Origin: Thermogladius sp023256015 | GTDB taxonomy: Archaea; Thermoproteota; Thermoprotei_A; Sulfolobales; Desulfurococcaceae | Assembly (NCBI RefSeq): GCF_051131135.1 | Contig: NZ_CP151274.1 | Location: 124,001-188,000, forward strand | DNA: 64,000 bases | Direction of reading: 5' to 3' | Part shown: positions 9,412-18,616 of the stretch, piece after piece | Layout of the letters: each line of letters starts with the position of its first letter | How positions within the stretch are numbered: position 1 is the first letter of the stretch | Notes under the pieces: model-generated | What the model was told of the DNA's origin: nothing | Databases searched by the model: none | Seen by the model: the letters and a program-made list of their open reading frames with translations, nothing else | Made by a program: the position numbers and the translations under genes

Positions 9412-10179
9412 GTGGGCGTTAAGCTGATCGTCGAGAAGGTCACCAAGAGGTTTGGCGGAGTCGTGGCGCTGAATAGAGTCTCGATAAACGTGCCCTCCTC
9501 GCTCGTAGTGGGCTTAATAGGCCCGAACGGGTCGGGTAAGACAACGCTATTCAACGTGGTAACAGGCTACTACACGCCCGACGAGGGGCGGGTGCTGATC
9601 GAGGGCTCCGGCAGAGTAGTCGACATCACTGGGTGGAACCCTAACAGGATCTCTAGGATGGGTGTCGCTAGAACCTTCCAGATACCGCGGCTCATACCCT
9701 CGCTGACCGTTCTAGAGAACATGCTGCTGTTCTACGACTACGGCTCGTGCGCGTCGATCACCTGCAGTCTCCGAAGGAAGTGGGTCGACGTCGAAGAGGC
9801 GGCTATCGCGAGAGCGATGAGCATCCTGAGAGAGTTCGGCCTCGAGAGCATAGCACACAAAAGACCGGCTGAGCTATCCGCAGGACACCTTAAACTGGTA
9901 GAAACGTTGAGGGGTCTCATGTCTGACGCGAAGCTGTTCATGCTCGACGAGCCTTTCGCAGGAGTGGAGAGCTGGATGGCGCGCAAGTTGACCGATACCA
10001 TAAGGAAGATAAACAGGGAGAAGGGCTCAACGTTCGTGATCATAGAGCACAGGATAACCGAGCTACTGGAGGGTGTCGACTACGTCTACGTCCTTCACAA
10101 CGGTAGCCTACTCGCCGAGGGCAAGCCGGACGAGGTGGTCTCGGACGAGAGGGTGATAAAGGCGTACTTGGGGAAGTGA
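9412..10179 (+). CDS. livG: ABC transporter ATPase, LivG type
   Basis: ATP-binding subunit, 255 residues. Walker A is GPNGSGKTT, the signature is a divergent LSAGHLKLVE, and Walker B is LFMLDEPFAGVE. The TLFNVVTGYYTPDEG segment and the GVARTFQIPRL segment are typical of LivG. GTG at 9412 lies eight bases after GGTG. It ends overlapping the start of livF. Confidence 0.93.
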   Translation: MGVKLIVEKVTKRFGGVVALNRVSINVPSSLVVGLIGPNGSGKTTLFNVVTGYYTPDEGRVLIEGSGRVVDITGWNPNRISRMGVARTFQIPRLIPSLTVLENMLLFYDYGSCASITCSLRRKWVDVEEAAIARAMSILREFGLESIAHKRPAELSAGHLKLVETLRGLMSDAKLFMLDEPFAGVESWMARKLTDTIRKINREKGSTFVIIEHRITELLEGVDYVYVLHNGSLLAEGKPDEVVSDERVIKAYLGK

Positions 10180-10892
10180 GAATGCTGGAAGTCGTTAATC
10201 TAGCCGCCGGCTACGGGAAGCTGAAAGTTCTAGAAAACGTGTCCTTGAGGGTTGGGGATAGAGAGGTCGTCTCGGTAGTGGGCCCGAACGGAGCTGGCAA
10301 GACAACGTTGCTAAACTCGATCATGGGGTTGGCCGAGGTCTACAGCGGGAGGGTCTACTTCGACGGCACCGACATAACCGGGTTAAAGACGGAGAAGAGA
10401 GTGGCGCTCGGTTTGAGCTACTCTCCGCAGACCAACAACGTCTTCCCTAACCTGAGCGTCCTAGAAAACCTAGTGATTGGGGCGTACACGAGGCGCCACG
10501 ACAGGTTGAGAGACGACATTGAGGATGTCTTCAGGCTGTTCCCCGAGCTAGCCGATAGAGCGAAGAGCAAGGCGAAGAACTTGAGCGGAGGGGAGCGGCA
10601 AATGCTGGCGATCGCGAGAGCCCTGATGTCCAAGCCGAAGCTACTCCTACTCGATGAGCCGACTACGGGCCTCTCTCCCAAGGCCAGCAAGAGCCTACTC
10701 AACAAGCTCCTAGAGATCAAGAGTATGGGGGTGTCGATCCTCCTGGTCGAGCAAAACGTCGACTACGCGATGAGCGTAGCGGACAGGGTCTACCACCTCG
10801 TCGAGGGCAGGATAGCCGGGGAGTACCTCCCCGGTTCCCACGAGGCGAGAACGCTTATTGAGACCTTCTTGACAGGGCGCAAGGTATCTTGA
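10176..10892 (+). CDS. livF: ABC transporter ATPase, LivF type
   Basis: Second ATP-binding subunit, 238 residues, with Walker A GPNGAGKTT, signature LSGGERQML and Walker B LLLLDEPTTGLSP. The start could be GTG 10176, which overlaps the livG stop, or ATG 10182, which gives the more usual MLEV N-terminus. It closes the operon; the downstream serine kinase gene has its own AT-rich upstream region and is 90 or more bases away. Confidence 0.93.
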   Translation: MRMLEVVNLAAGYGKLKVLENVSLRVGDREVVSVVGPNGAGKTTLLNSIMGLAEVYSGRVYFDGTDITGLKTEKRVALGLSYSPQTNNVFPNLSVLENLVIGAYTRRHDRLRDDIEDVFRLFPELADRAKSKAKNLSGGERQMLAIARALMSKPKLLLLDEPTTGLSPKASKSLLNKLLEIKSMGVSILLVEQNVDYAMSVADRVYHLVEGRIAGEYLPGSHEARTLIETFLTGRKVS

Positions 10893-11018
10893 GACAACTA
10901 AGACACGGTAGCCCGGCTCGACGGGTAAAACTTAATTAGTGAGACCCCAAATCATTCCCCACAGCAATCGGCGAGGTGAAAGGTATCGAGCTTCTACGAG
11001 ATAAAGACACCCAGGCTC

Positions 11019-11840
11019 GTGCTGAAGATATCAGTGGAGGACCTGGATAAACTCCACATACACGAGGAGATAATACCCAGCATACTGAGGTGGCTTGTGG
11101 AAAAAATAAGGAGCGACAAGGTGTTCAAAGACCCCATCCTCGTCGACGAGAAGACATTTGTTGTTCTCGACGGGATGCACAGGGTGGCTGCGGCTAAGGA
11201 GATAGGCTTCAAGTACATACCCGTCTGCCTCGTGGACTACGACAACGAGTCGATAGAGCTGCACGCCTGGGGCAGGGTCTTCGCAGGCGGCGACTGGAGA
11301 CAGCTTGTAGACGCCATCAAAAGCGCCGGGTTCCACGTCGGGGAACTGAGCAGCATGGAGGAGGGGCAGCGGCTCTTAAGCGAGAGGAGGGCTGTGGGCG
11401 TGCTCGTCACGCCCTCAGGCATCTATGTAGTATCCTCCGGAGAAAACGACATCAAGAAGATTTACGACCGAGTCAAGGAGGTCGAGTCCACATTAGTGAG
11501 TAGGGGCTTCAAGATCAGCTACATGACTGAAAAAGACTCGATAGACGCGGTGAAATCCGGTAAGGCTGCCGCCTCGCTGATACCCCCCGTGATAACAAAA
11601 GACGAGGTGAGAAGAGTAGCCTTGAGGGGTGAGGTGTTCACGCACAAGGCTACGAGGCACGTCATACCAGCGAGGCCCATGAACATCAACGTGCCTCTCG
11701 AGTGGTTAACGGGCGACTTGCCGAAAGACGAGGTCAACAGGAGGGTTAGGGAGCTTCTCTCTGGTAAGAGGATAAGGAGGCTGCCGCCGGGCACTGTACT
11801 GGACAGGAGATACGATGAGGAACTCTACGTTTTTGAATGA
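11019..11840 (+). CDS. serK: ParB-fold free serine kinase homologue (SerK-like)
   Basis: At least 273 residues. The N-terminal ParB/Srx-like fold shows an IHEE acidic motif (residues 14-17) and DGMHRVAAAKE (residues 51 onward), matching the DGHHR region of the ADP-dependent L-serine kinase of Thermococcus kodakarensis, which makes O-phosphoserine from free serine. Position 11019 is the first canonical start (GTG), but the frame is open and protein-like back to 10980. A Shine-Dalgarno GAGGTGA at 10973-10979 sits next to an in-frame GTA at 10983, not a usual start, so the true N-terminus is probably about 12 residues longer. It adjoins the glycine cleavage genes, which supports a serine role over a plasmid-partition role. 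Confidence 0.78.
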   Translation: MLKISVEDLDKLHIHEEIIPSILRWLVEKIRSDKVFKDPILVDEKTFVVLDGMHRVAAAKEIGFKYIPVCLVDYDNESIELHAWGRVFAGGDWRQLVDAIKSAGFHVGELSSMEEGQRLLSERRAVGVLVTPSGIYVVSSGENDIKKIYDRVKEVESTLVSRGFKISYMTEKDSIDAVKSGKAAASLIPPVITKDEVRRVALRGEVFTHKATRHVIPARPMNINVPLEWLTGDLPKDEVNRRVRELLSGKRIRRLPPGTVLDRRYDEELYVFE

Positions 11841-11889
11841 AAAAGTTTTTGTCCCTCTCTATGTTCCACCTATACTCCTCCTCTAGACC

Positions 11890-13251
11890 TCACTTCCTCA
11901 CTAGAATGTGTACAGGCTCGCCCAGCATCAGGAGAGCTATCTCTCGAAGGGCCTCCCCTACCGTCAAGTGCGGGTAGGGGAGTTGAGAGACGTCCTCGAA
12001 CATCATCTTCCCGATCACGACCGGGATGAAGGCCGAAATGACCTCAGAGGCGTTCGGTGCGACTATGTGGACGCCGTACACCCTCGAAGAATCCTCGCTG
12101 ACCAGCATTTTTATGAACGAGTAAGACCCGTCCTTTATTTTCACGGCCGATAAAAAGTTCAATGGTACCTTGTACCTAACGTACTTTATCCCCAGCCTAG
12201 AGAGCTCTTTCTCCGTGTAACCCACGTAGGCTACCTCCAGGCCCGTGAAAATCGTTAACGGGACTAGCCTGTAGTCGATGTTGTGGGCCTCCTCCCCCAC
12301 GATGTTCTTCGACGCGATCATGCTCTCGACCATCGCCTTATGGGCTAGCAGGGGGCCGCCCACAACGTCCCCCGCGGCGTAGATACCGGGGACGCTGGTC
12401 TCCAGCCTAGGCGAGACCTTGACGAAACCGGCGCTGTCGAGCTCGACCCCCACGTTCTCCAGGTTGACGCTGGAAGTCTTCGGTACACGCCCTACGGCAA
12501 CAAGCACCTTATCCACCGCTGTCTCCTTCCCGTCGCTCAGTTTCAGGCGAACACCGCTCTCCCCCCTCTCCACCCCAGCGATCTCGACACCCTCTAGTAC
12601 GTTGACTCCCCGGCGTTTCAAGTGGCCTCTAATTGCCTGTGCCACATCGCTGTCTAGGAACGGTAGGATCTGGTTGGACCTCTCCACAACGGTTACCTCT
12701 ACGCCGAGGTTGACGAGTGCGTTGGCAACCTCGACTCCGATCACACCCCCGCCCAAAATGGCCAGAGAGCCAGGGCGCTCCCTCATCTGGAAGATCTCTC
12801 TGTTACTCACGACGAGCTTACCGTCGAACTCGAGACCCGGCAAGGGCCTGGGGTCTGTACCGAGGGCGAGGAGGACTTTCTCCGCCTCTATCTCGACGTT
12901 CTCGACCTTCACTCGTTTACCCTCCTTGATGACCCCCTTCCCGTTGTAGACTTTAACACCGTAGGACTCGAACAGGTACTCGATGCCTTGGCGAGCGGCC
13001 TCGACCATGGAGTTGGACCACTCTACTATCGACTCCCAAGGCAGCTCCGCACTCCCCCCGACCTTTCTCACCGTCCTAGCGGCTTCGGCAACGTGGTAGA
13101 AGGCCTTGCTGGGTACGCATCCGTAGTTTGTACACTCGCCCCCGAGGTAGTGCTCCTCGACGACCGCGACCTTGAGGCCCCTCCTGGCCAGCATGATCGC
13201 CGCCGGGTAGCCCGCTACACCGCTCCCCACAACTACAACGTCGTGCTTCAC
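11890..13251 (-). CDS. lpd: Dihydrolipoamide dehydrogenase (glycine cleavage L protein)
   Basis: Flavoprotein that reoxidises the dihydrolipoyl arm of GcvH with NAD+. In 453 residues I see the FAD-binding GSGVAGYPA motif (9-17), the redox-active disulfide C40-C45 in GECTNYGCVPSK, a second dinucleotide motif GGGVIGVE, the FAD motif GIYAAGDV and the C-terminal YPHLTVGEAL with the catalytic His-Glu pair. GTG at 13251 overlaps the TGA of gcvPB by four bases, so it is cotranscribed and coupled with the P-protein genes. No 2-oxoacid dehydrogenase genes are in the window, which favours glycine cleavage as its main use. Confidence 0.95.
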   Translation of the reverse strand: MKHDVVVVGSGVAGYPAAIMLARRGLKVAVVEEHYLGGECTNYGCVPSKAFYHVAEAARTVRKVGGSAELPWESIVEWSNSMVEAARQGIEYLFESYGVKVYNGKGVIKEGKRVKVENVEIEAEKVLLALGTDPRPLPGLEFDGKLVVSNREIFQMRERPGSLAILGGGVIGVEVANALVNLGVEVTVVERSNQILPFLDSDVAQAIRGHLKRRGVNVLEGVEIAGVERGESGVRLKLSDGKETAVDKVLVAVGRVPKTSSVNLENVGVELDSAGFVKVSPRLETSVPGIYAAGDVVGGPLLAHKAMVESMIASKNIVGEEAHNIDYRLVPLTIFTGLEVAYVGYTEKELSRLGIKYVRYKVPLNFLSAVKIKDGSYSFIKMLVSEDSSRVYGVHIVAPNASEVISAFIPVVIGKMMFEDVSQLPYPHLTVGEALREIALLMLGEPVHILVRK

Positions 13252-14807
13252 GATAGCTCACCTCTCTGCTTTCTCACGTAAACCCTCCACGTGGGCGCTA
13301 GCGTCTTGGGGTGGTCCCCCTTCACGTAGTCGATGAGCTTAACGCTGGTATTAATAGGCCATTTCTTCGCCTCGTCAGGGTTCTCGTAGGCCACCCTACT
13401 GATCTCCTTCAGCCTCTCAGCATACCTCTCTATGTTCTCTATCGCCTCGCTCTCGGTGAACTCCACCTGCAGCGCCTCCTTCACTATTAGGGGGAAGTAG
13501 ACCGTGGGCGCGTAAAAGCCGGCGTCGAGCAACCCCTTTGCGACGTCCATAGCAGTAACACCGGTCTCCTCTGCGAGAGGCTTCGCGCTCAACACGACCT
13601 CGTTCTTCCTGAACCTGCCTTTACCGTAAGGCACTTCGAAGCCTCTCACCCCCTCGACAAGCTTGATAAAGTAGTTTGTAGCCAGGACAGCGTGCTCGGA
13701 CGCTCTCCTTAGCCCCTGCGGCCCGAGCGACGCTATGTACACATACGCCCACACCAGCGGTACCACGTTGCCGAAGAAGGACTTTATCAGGCCGACGCTA
13801 TGAGGCCCGGGGTGCCTCAGCCTATAGATGCCCTTTTCCTCGTCGTAAACCACTAGGTAGCCCGGTAAGAGGTCGCTAAGTCTGATGTTCTTGTCCTCGT
13901 CGACCACTCGATCCTTTACGCAGACCGGCCCCGCCCCGGGGCCACCGCCACCGTGGGGGGAGCTGAACGTCTTGTGTAGGTTCAGGTGGGCGATGTCGAA
14001 GCCCATGTCACCCGGCCTGGCGTAGCCTAAGATGCCGTTCAAGTTGGCACCGTCGTAGTAGAGCAGAGCATCGTACTCGTGCACCAGCTTCACTATGTCC
14101 CCTATCCTCTCCTCGAACAGCCCGAGTGTACTTGGGTTGGTGATCATCAGCCCCGCCGTCCTCTCCCCGACGACCGCCCTGAGGGCCTCCAGGTCGATGT
14201 TTCCGTCCTCACCCGTCGGGACGGTGACGGTGACGAAACCGGCCATTGAGGCGCTGGCCGGGTTGGTCCCGTGAGCACTGTCCGGGACTATGATCTCCCT
14301 CTTCAAGTCGGCCCTCCCTTTCACCTCGTGATACCTCCGGATCGTCAGTACGCCCGCCAGCTCCCCGTGCGCGCCCGCCGCGGGGTGGAGAGTGCAGACG
14401 TCCATGCCCGTGATGCTGGCGAGCCACTTCTGCAGCTCGAAGAGTATCTCGAGCAGTCCCTGGACAGTCCTCTCGTCTTGGAGCGGGTGGAGGTTCGCGA
14501 CCCTCTCGTCAAATGCGACCCACCAGGCTATCCTCGGGTTGTACTTCATGGTGCATGAGCCTAGTGGTACCGGCCCGTTGTCGACCCCGTAGGACATCTG
14601 GGAGAGCCGTGTATAGTGCCTTACCACCTCGACCTCGGGGAGGCCGGGTATGTTAGGAGGGGTGTCTCGGAGGACCCTTTTCGGTATCCTGATCTCTCCC
14701 ACGGCCCTAGCCGTGCTGTCGCTGTAGGAGTCTAAGCTGAGCCCCGTGAAGCCCTTGTCGGGGTATTCCAGAATCAACGGCTCGTTCCACTTGGCCTGCC
14801 TGAACAT
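13248..14807 (-). CDS. gcvPB: Glycine dehydrogenase (decarboxylating) subunit 2
   Basis: PLP-binding beta subunit of the two-subunit P protein, which decarboxylates glycine and passes aminomethyl to GcvH. The cofactor lysine is about K279 in the LNLHKTFSSPHGGGGPG motif. ATG 14807 gives a 519-residue protein and has GGGGGTG upstream within the end of gcvPA; a GTG seven codons earlier is possible but less well placed. It lies two bases from the end of gcvPA and overlaps lpd, making a gcvPA-gcvPB-lpd operon. Confidence 0.96.
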   Translation of the reverse strand: MFRQAKWNEPLILEYPDKGFTGLSLDSYSDSTARAVGEIRIPKRVLRDTPPNIPGLPEVEVVRHYTRLSQMSYGVDNGPVPLGSCTMKYNPRIAWWVAFDERVANLHPLQDERTVQGLLEILFELQKWLASITGMDVCTLHPAAGAHGELAGVLTIRRYHEVKGRADLKREIIVPDSAHGTNPASASMAGFVTVTVPTGEDGNIDLEALRAVVGERTAGLMITNPSTLGLFEERIGDIVKLVHEYDALLYYDGANLNGILGYARPGDMGFDIAHLNLHKTFSSPHGGGGPGAGPVCVKDRVVDEDKNIRLSDLLPGYLVVYDEEKGIYRLRHPGPHSVGLIKSFFGNVVPLVWAYVYIASLGPQGLRRASEHAVLATNYFIKLVEGVRGFEVPYGKGRFRKNEVVLSAKPLAEETGVTAMDVAKGLLDAGFYAPTVYFPLIVKEALQVEFTESEAIENIERYAERLKEISRVAYENPDEAKKWPINTSVKLIDYVKGDHPKTLAPTWRVYVRKQRGELS

Positions 14808-14808
14808 C

Positions 14809-16245
14809 TCACGGCACCCCCTTGCCACCTCTCAGGATTTCACTCAGTGCGCCCGCGAGGAGGTCGATGTCGTCCCTTGAGTGCACCTCCGTGATGACGA
14901 ACAAGGCCGTCTCGCCTAGCTCGGGGTAGTAGTCACCAATGTACAGCCCACCGTGTATTCTCTTCGCCAGCAACCCCTCGTGGACTTCCTTGTACCTCAC
15001 GCCAACACCGTTGAACGAAACAGGGAACTCGTTGAAGAAGTCTGACTTGAAGACCCCGGTGTTCAAACCGATCTCGGACAGCTTCATCTGAGCGTAGTGG
15101 GCGTTGTAGTAGTTGATCTCGGCGAGCCTCCTCAAGCCTTTGCCCCCCAGGAGCGACATGAACACCGCGGCGGCGATCGCCATCAACGCCTCGTTCGTAC
15201 ATATGTTGCTGGTAGCCTTCTCGCGCCTGATGTGCTGCTCCCTGGTCTGGAGGACCATCGAGAACGCCCTCTCGCTCCCGTCCCTCGTGGTGGTGAGGCC
15301 TATCAGCCTACCGGGCATCTGCCTAATCAGCCTCATGTCGTACCTGACGGCAAATATCCCCAGGTGGGGGCCTCCATAGTTCATTCCTAGCCCCAGAGAC
15401 TGCCCCTCACCCACCGCGATGTCGGCGCCGAGCTCACCCGGCGGCTTGAGTAAGCCGAGCGACACCGGGTATACCCCGGCGACTGCCAAGGCCCCTCTCT
15501 CGTGAGCTAGCTCGAAGACCTCCTTCACACCGCTCTCGATCACGCCGAAGAAGTTCGGGTACTGGACGTAGACGCCGGCGGTCTCGCCGTCCAACTTGTT
15601 TTTGACGTCCTCCAAGTCGACCTCGCCGGTTGCCCTGTCGTACTCTACCTCCACGAGCTTTATACCGTGGGGCCTGGTGTAAGCCTCGACCACCCTCTTG
15701 TGGAAGGGATTCACGTTTTTCGGGATAAGGAACTTGCTCCTCCCCTTGTTGACTCTCGAGACCATTAGAACGGCTTCGGCTAGTGCCGATCCCCAGTCGT
15801 ACATCGACGCGTTCACTACGTCCATTTCGAGAAGCTCGGCCATGAGGCTCTGGTACTCGAAGATGGCCTGCATAAGCCCCTGCGATATCTCGGCTTGGTA
15901 GGGTGTGTAGGCTGTTAAGAACTCGCCCCTCGATATTATGTACTTCACTACCGGTGGCACGTAGTGAGGGTAGACTCCCCCACCCATGAACGGGGGTGTT
16001 CTAAGGGCCGCGTTCTTACTCAGCTTTTCGTCCATTAACCTCTTCAACTCGACCTCGGACAAGGGCCTGCCGAACCCTATTTCTAGCCTTAACCAGTCTT
16101 CGAGCTTCATCCTGTACGTCTCCGGTATGTCGGCAAACAACTCCTCTACGCTCTTGACGCCGATCGTCTTCAGCATCTTTTCTACGTCTTTGCCGTTGAG
16201 TGTGGATATCCACGGCTGAGTGTAATCTGGGGTCATTCCGTTCAT
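14809..16245 (-). CDS. gcvPA: Glycine dehydrogenase (decarboxylating) subunit 1
   Basis: Alpha subunit of the P protein; with GcvPB it forms the active site but lacks the PLP lysine. The N-terminal IGVKSVEELFADIPETY segment and the central MYDWGSALAEA-like and GEGQSLGLGMNYGGPHLG motifs are those of the family. ATG 16245 gives 478 residues, near the usual 440-460; ATG 16236 is three codons further in. Upstream start codons back to 16293 would give an unusual leader and would run into the promoter. TATA-like sequence at 16270-16286 on this strand predicts a leader of only 3-11 bases. Confidence 0.95.
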   Translation of the reverse strand: MNGMTPDYTQPWISTLNGKDVEKMLKTIGVKSVEELFADIPETYRMKLEDWLRLEIGFGRPLSEVELKRLMDEKLSKNAALRTPPFMGGGVYPHYVPPVVKYIISRGEFLTAYTPYQAEISQGLMQAIFEYQSLMAELLEMDVVNASMYDWGSALAEAVLMVSRVNKGRSKFLIPKNVNPFHKRVVEAYTRPHGIKLVEVEYDRATGEVDLEDVKNKLDGETAGVYVQYPNFFGVIESGVKEVFELAHERGALAVAGVYPVSLGLLKPPGELGADIAVGEGQSLGLGMNYGGPHLGIFAVRYDMRLIRQMPGRLIGLTTTRDGSERAFSMVLQTREQHIRREKATSNICTNEALMAIAAAVFMSLLGGKGLRRLAEINYYNAHYAQMKLSEIGLNTGVFKSDFFNEFPVSFNGVGVRYKEVHEGLLAKRIHGGLYIGDYYPELGETALFVITEVHSRDDIDLLAGALSEILRGGKGVP

Positions 16246-16267
16246 CCGTGATAAGGAATGTCGCGTG

Positions 16268-16290
16268 AGCTTATATTTGCTTATAGGAAT
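16268..16290. promoter_or_regulatory. Overlapping divergent promoters of gcvPA and gcvT
   Basis: The 81 bases between the two coding regions hold CTTATATTT on the plus strand and CTATAAGC plus AAATATAAG on the minus strand, physically overlapping. The plus-strand TATA predicts gcvT RNA from about 16300; the minus-strand ones predict gcvPA RNA from 16248-16256. The two halves of the glycine cleavage system could be controlled together from here. Confidence 0.65.
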
Positions 16291-16326
16291 CATATCTGTA
16301 CTGTCGACGAGACGGAGATCGGGACT

Positions 16327-17442
16327 ATGCCTAAAATCCAGCTTCTAGACTTCTACGTAGAAAAACTAGGCGCTGAGCCGGGCACGTTCGGCGATTGGGA
16401 GGTTCCTTACAGGTTCAGCGGCGCCATAGAAGAACACCTCGAAGTGAGAAGAAGGGCGGCCTTCTTCGACGTCTCACACATGGGGAGACTCCTAGTGAGG
16501 GGCAGCGACTCCTTCGAGTTCTTGCAGTACGTCTACACGAAGGACTTAGGCAAGGTCAAAGCAGGGTTCATGAGCGGCCCAACCCTGTCCTTGAACCAGT
16601 TTGCGAGAGTGAAGGACGACGAGATGCTATACAAGCTGAGCGACGAGGAGTGGCTGATAGTCACGAACGCCCTAGCCACGGAGAAGATGAAGAGCTTCTT
16701 CGCGTCCGTCAAGAGCGAAAAGGGCTTCAAGGTCGAGATCTCGGACTTGACGAACGAGTACTCCATGCTAGCGTTGCAGGGCCCGGAGAGCGTTAGGGTC
16801 ATGGAGGCCCTCGGCGCCGGCTGGGCCTCGGGGCTCAGGCCGCTCGAGTTCAGGCAGAACGAGGTAATCGGCAATTCGAGCGTCTACCTCGTGAGCAGGA
16901 GTGGTTGGACTGGAGAGGACGGTTTCGAGATATGGGCTAGGCCGGCGGAGGCCGTTAAGCTAGTCGAGCAACTCGTGAGGCTGGGTGTAAAGCCGGCGGG
17001 CCTCATAGCCAGGGACACCCTCAGGATTGAGGCGGGTTTTGTGCTGGGGGGTAACGAGTACGGTGAAGACCCCCTGAAGTTCCCATGCGCGGTCGGGTTG
17101 AGGTACGGGATGGGCGCCATCTCGTGGAGTAAACGAGGGTTCGTTGGAGAGGAGGCTCTCAGGGCTTGTCGCAGGGAGGGGCCGAGGTGGGTGAGGTACG
17201 GCCTAAAGCTCTCGAAAGAAGCTGGGAGGATCGTGCCCAGGAACGGCGACGCAGTCTACGTCGAGGACGTCCGTGTTGGTTGGGTCACCAGCGGAATGTA
17301 CTCGCCAGTCCTAGAGAGGCCTATAGCGCAAGCCTACATAGACACCAGGTACGCTGTACTGGGCGAGGAGGTGGAGGTAGAAGTTAGAGGCAGGAGGCAC
17401 GAAGCCAAGATAGCCGACTTCCCATTCATCGCCAAGAAGTGA
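16327..17442 (+). CDS. gcvT: Aminomethyltransferase (glycine cleavage T protein)
   Basis: Transfers the one-carbon unit from aminomethyl-GcvH to a tetrahydropterin-type carrier and releases ammonia. ATG 16327 gives 371 residues, the normal family length; GGAG lies at 16314-16317. Family motifs include RRRAAFFDVSHMGRL, LTNEYSMLALQGP, SRSGWTGEDGFEIW and RDTLRIEAGFVLGGNEY. An earlier in-frame GTG at 16258 lies inside the promoter and is unlikely. In crenarchaea the carrier is probably a modified pterin, an inference from the lineage. Confidence 0.95.
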   Translation: MPKIQLLDFYVEKLGAEPGTFGDWEVPYRFSGAIEEHLEVRRRAAFFDVSHMGRLLVRGSDSFEFLQYVYTKDLGKVKAGFMSGPTLSLNQFARVKDDEMLYKLSDEEWLIVTNALATEKMKSFFASVKSEKGFKVEISDLTNEYSMLALQGPESVRVMEALGAGWASGLRPLEFRQNEVIGNSSVYLVSRSGWTGEDGFEIWARPAEAVKLVEQLVRLGVKPAGLIARDTLRIEAGFVLGGNEYGEDPLKFPCAVGLRYGMGAISWSKRGFVGEEALRACRREGPRWVRYGLKLSKEAGRIVPRNGDAVYVEDVRVGWVTSGMYSPVLERPIAQAYIDTRYAVLGEEVEVEVRGRRHEAKIADFPFIAKK

Positions 17443-17447
17443 GGGGG

Positions 17448-18551
17448 TCAAACCGCTTTTTTCACCATATACTGACCGTAGTCTACCAGCACCCGGTAGT
17501 AACCCCTAAGCTTGTTGTCCACCTCCTCGTCTCCAGTGTAGACCCTTAAGTAGTCCAGCTCGCGGACTTTGGACAGTGTCGCGACCACGATGATGTTCTC
17601 CCTTGGGACGAGCCTCAGTACGTTCGGCGAGATCTGCTGGTTACCCCTACCGAATATGAAGCCCTGTCTCCCGATCGGCGTGACGACAACGTACGTCTTC
17701 ACACCTCTGCCGACTATTTCCAGCAGAGGCCTCTCCCACGTGTCCCTCAACACCACCCTCCTGTTGAGCACCACGTCTACGCCTAACTGCGTGAGGTCGT
17801 CCCGTAGGAACTCCCCGATAGCCTTCACCGTACTGCCGGGGCCCAGTATGTAGTAAGCGCCGTCCTCCATTGTCTCGTACAGGTACCTAGCTATCGCTCT
17901 CTTGTTCTCCTCGTCGTCTGAGCTCGTCACGAGACCCTTACTGGGCTGTAGTAGGCCCTCGACCCTCACAGTCTTGACGTAGCCGTAAACCCTCAGGCTC
18001 AGTTTATCCGACCGGAACAGCTCCTCGTCTACGTCCACAACCTCCGCCTCGACGATGGCCCCGCTGCCGCGCAGGTAGGCCTCGAGAATCCCGGCCGCAT
18101 CCCGTGGGGTGTACGCGAAGGCCCCGCTGTAGACTTTAACCCCGCTGGGGACACCCAAAACAGGTACCGAGGTCCCGACTACGCTGTAAACGTCCTTTAG
18201 GGTGCCGTCGCCCCCCACGAAGACAATGATGTCGACTCCCGCACGAAGCATCTCGGTGGCTGAAGCAATAGTGTCCTCCCTGGTCGTAGACCCCTTCCTC
18301 TCTCCCACGACCCTTTCCACGAGCTCGTTGAGCCCCGCCTCAGCGACCTCGTCCTCGCCCATTAAGCCCGCTGCCGTCACTATTCTAAATTCCCTCGAAC
18401 GCAGGCTCCGCAGGAACTCTACCGCGCGTCTAGGGGCGATCAGCTGGTAACCAAGCGAGAGAGCCCTCGCAACGGCCTTCTCGTCGGTTCCTTTGCTACC
18501 TATGAAGCCCCCAAGCCCGGCATATGGGTTGACAACGAAGCCGACCCTCAT
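17448..18551 (-). CDS. ATP-NAD kinase-like protein (COG3199 type)
   Basis: Predicted NAD kinase of the ATP-NAD/polyphosphate kinase superfamily, 367 residues from ATG 18551. The start reads MRVGFVVNPYAGLGG and the diagnostic GGDGT motif is in the VFVGGDGTLKDV segment near residue 105. COG3199 proteins are a distinct archaeal/bacterial branch with a C-terminal domain after the kinase core; NADP synthesis is the likely role but is not proven for the branch. An upstream start at 18638 would add a hydrophobic, non-conserved leader and overlap glyA. A TATA at 18577-18584 predicts a three-base leader, so the mRNA is nearly leaderless. Confidence 0.85.
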   Translation of the reverse strand: MRVGFVVNPYAGLGGFIGSKGTDEKAVARALSLGYQLIAPRRAVEFLRSLRSREFRIVTAAGLMGEDEVAEAGLNELVERVVGERKGSTTREDTIASATEMLRAGVDIIVFVGGDGTLKDVYSVVGTSVPVLGVPSGVKVYSGAFAYTPRDAAGILEAYLRGSGAIVEAEVVDVDEELFRSDKLSLRVYGYVKTVRVEGLLQPSKGLVTSSDDEENKRAIARYLYETMEDGAYYILGPGSTVKAIGEFLRDDLTQLGVDVVLNRRVVLRDTWERPLLEIVGRGVKTYVVVTPIGRQGFIFGRGNQQISPNVLRLVPRENIIVVATLSKVRELDYLRVYTGDEEVDNKLRGYYRVLVDYGQYMVKKAV

Positions 18552-18576
18552 CACTACCACTGGCTCTATGATATCC

Positions 18577-18584
18577 TTATATAC
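18577..18584. promoter_or_regulatory. Shared TATA box of glyA and the NAD-kinase-like gene
   Basis: TTATATAC reads as a TATA element on both strands and lies midway between the divergent starts at 18551 and 18617. Placing the RNA start 26 bases away gives about 18554 on the minus strand and 18607 on the plus strand, both a few bases before the proposed start codons. Confidence 0.6.
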
Positions 18585-18616
18585 GTGTACAAACAATAAG
18601 AAGGTGAAGGGGTCTA

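Noticed and set aside
11019..11840. ParB-type chromosome partition protein
   Set aside because: The fold is ParB-like, but no helix-turn-helix DNA-binding part or parA neighbour is seen and the context is serine metabolism.
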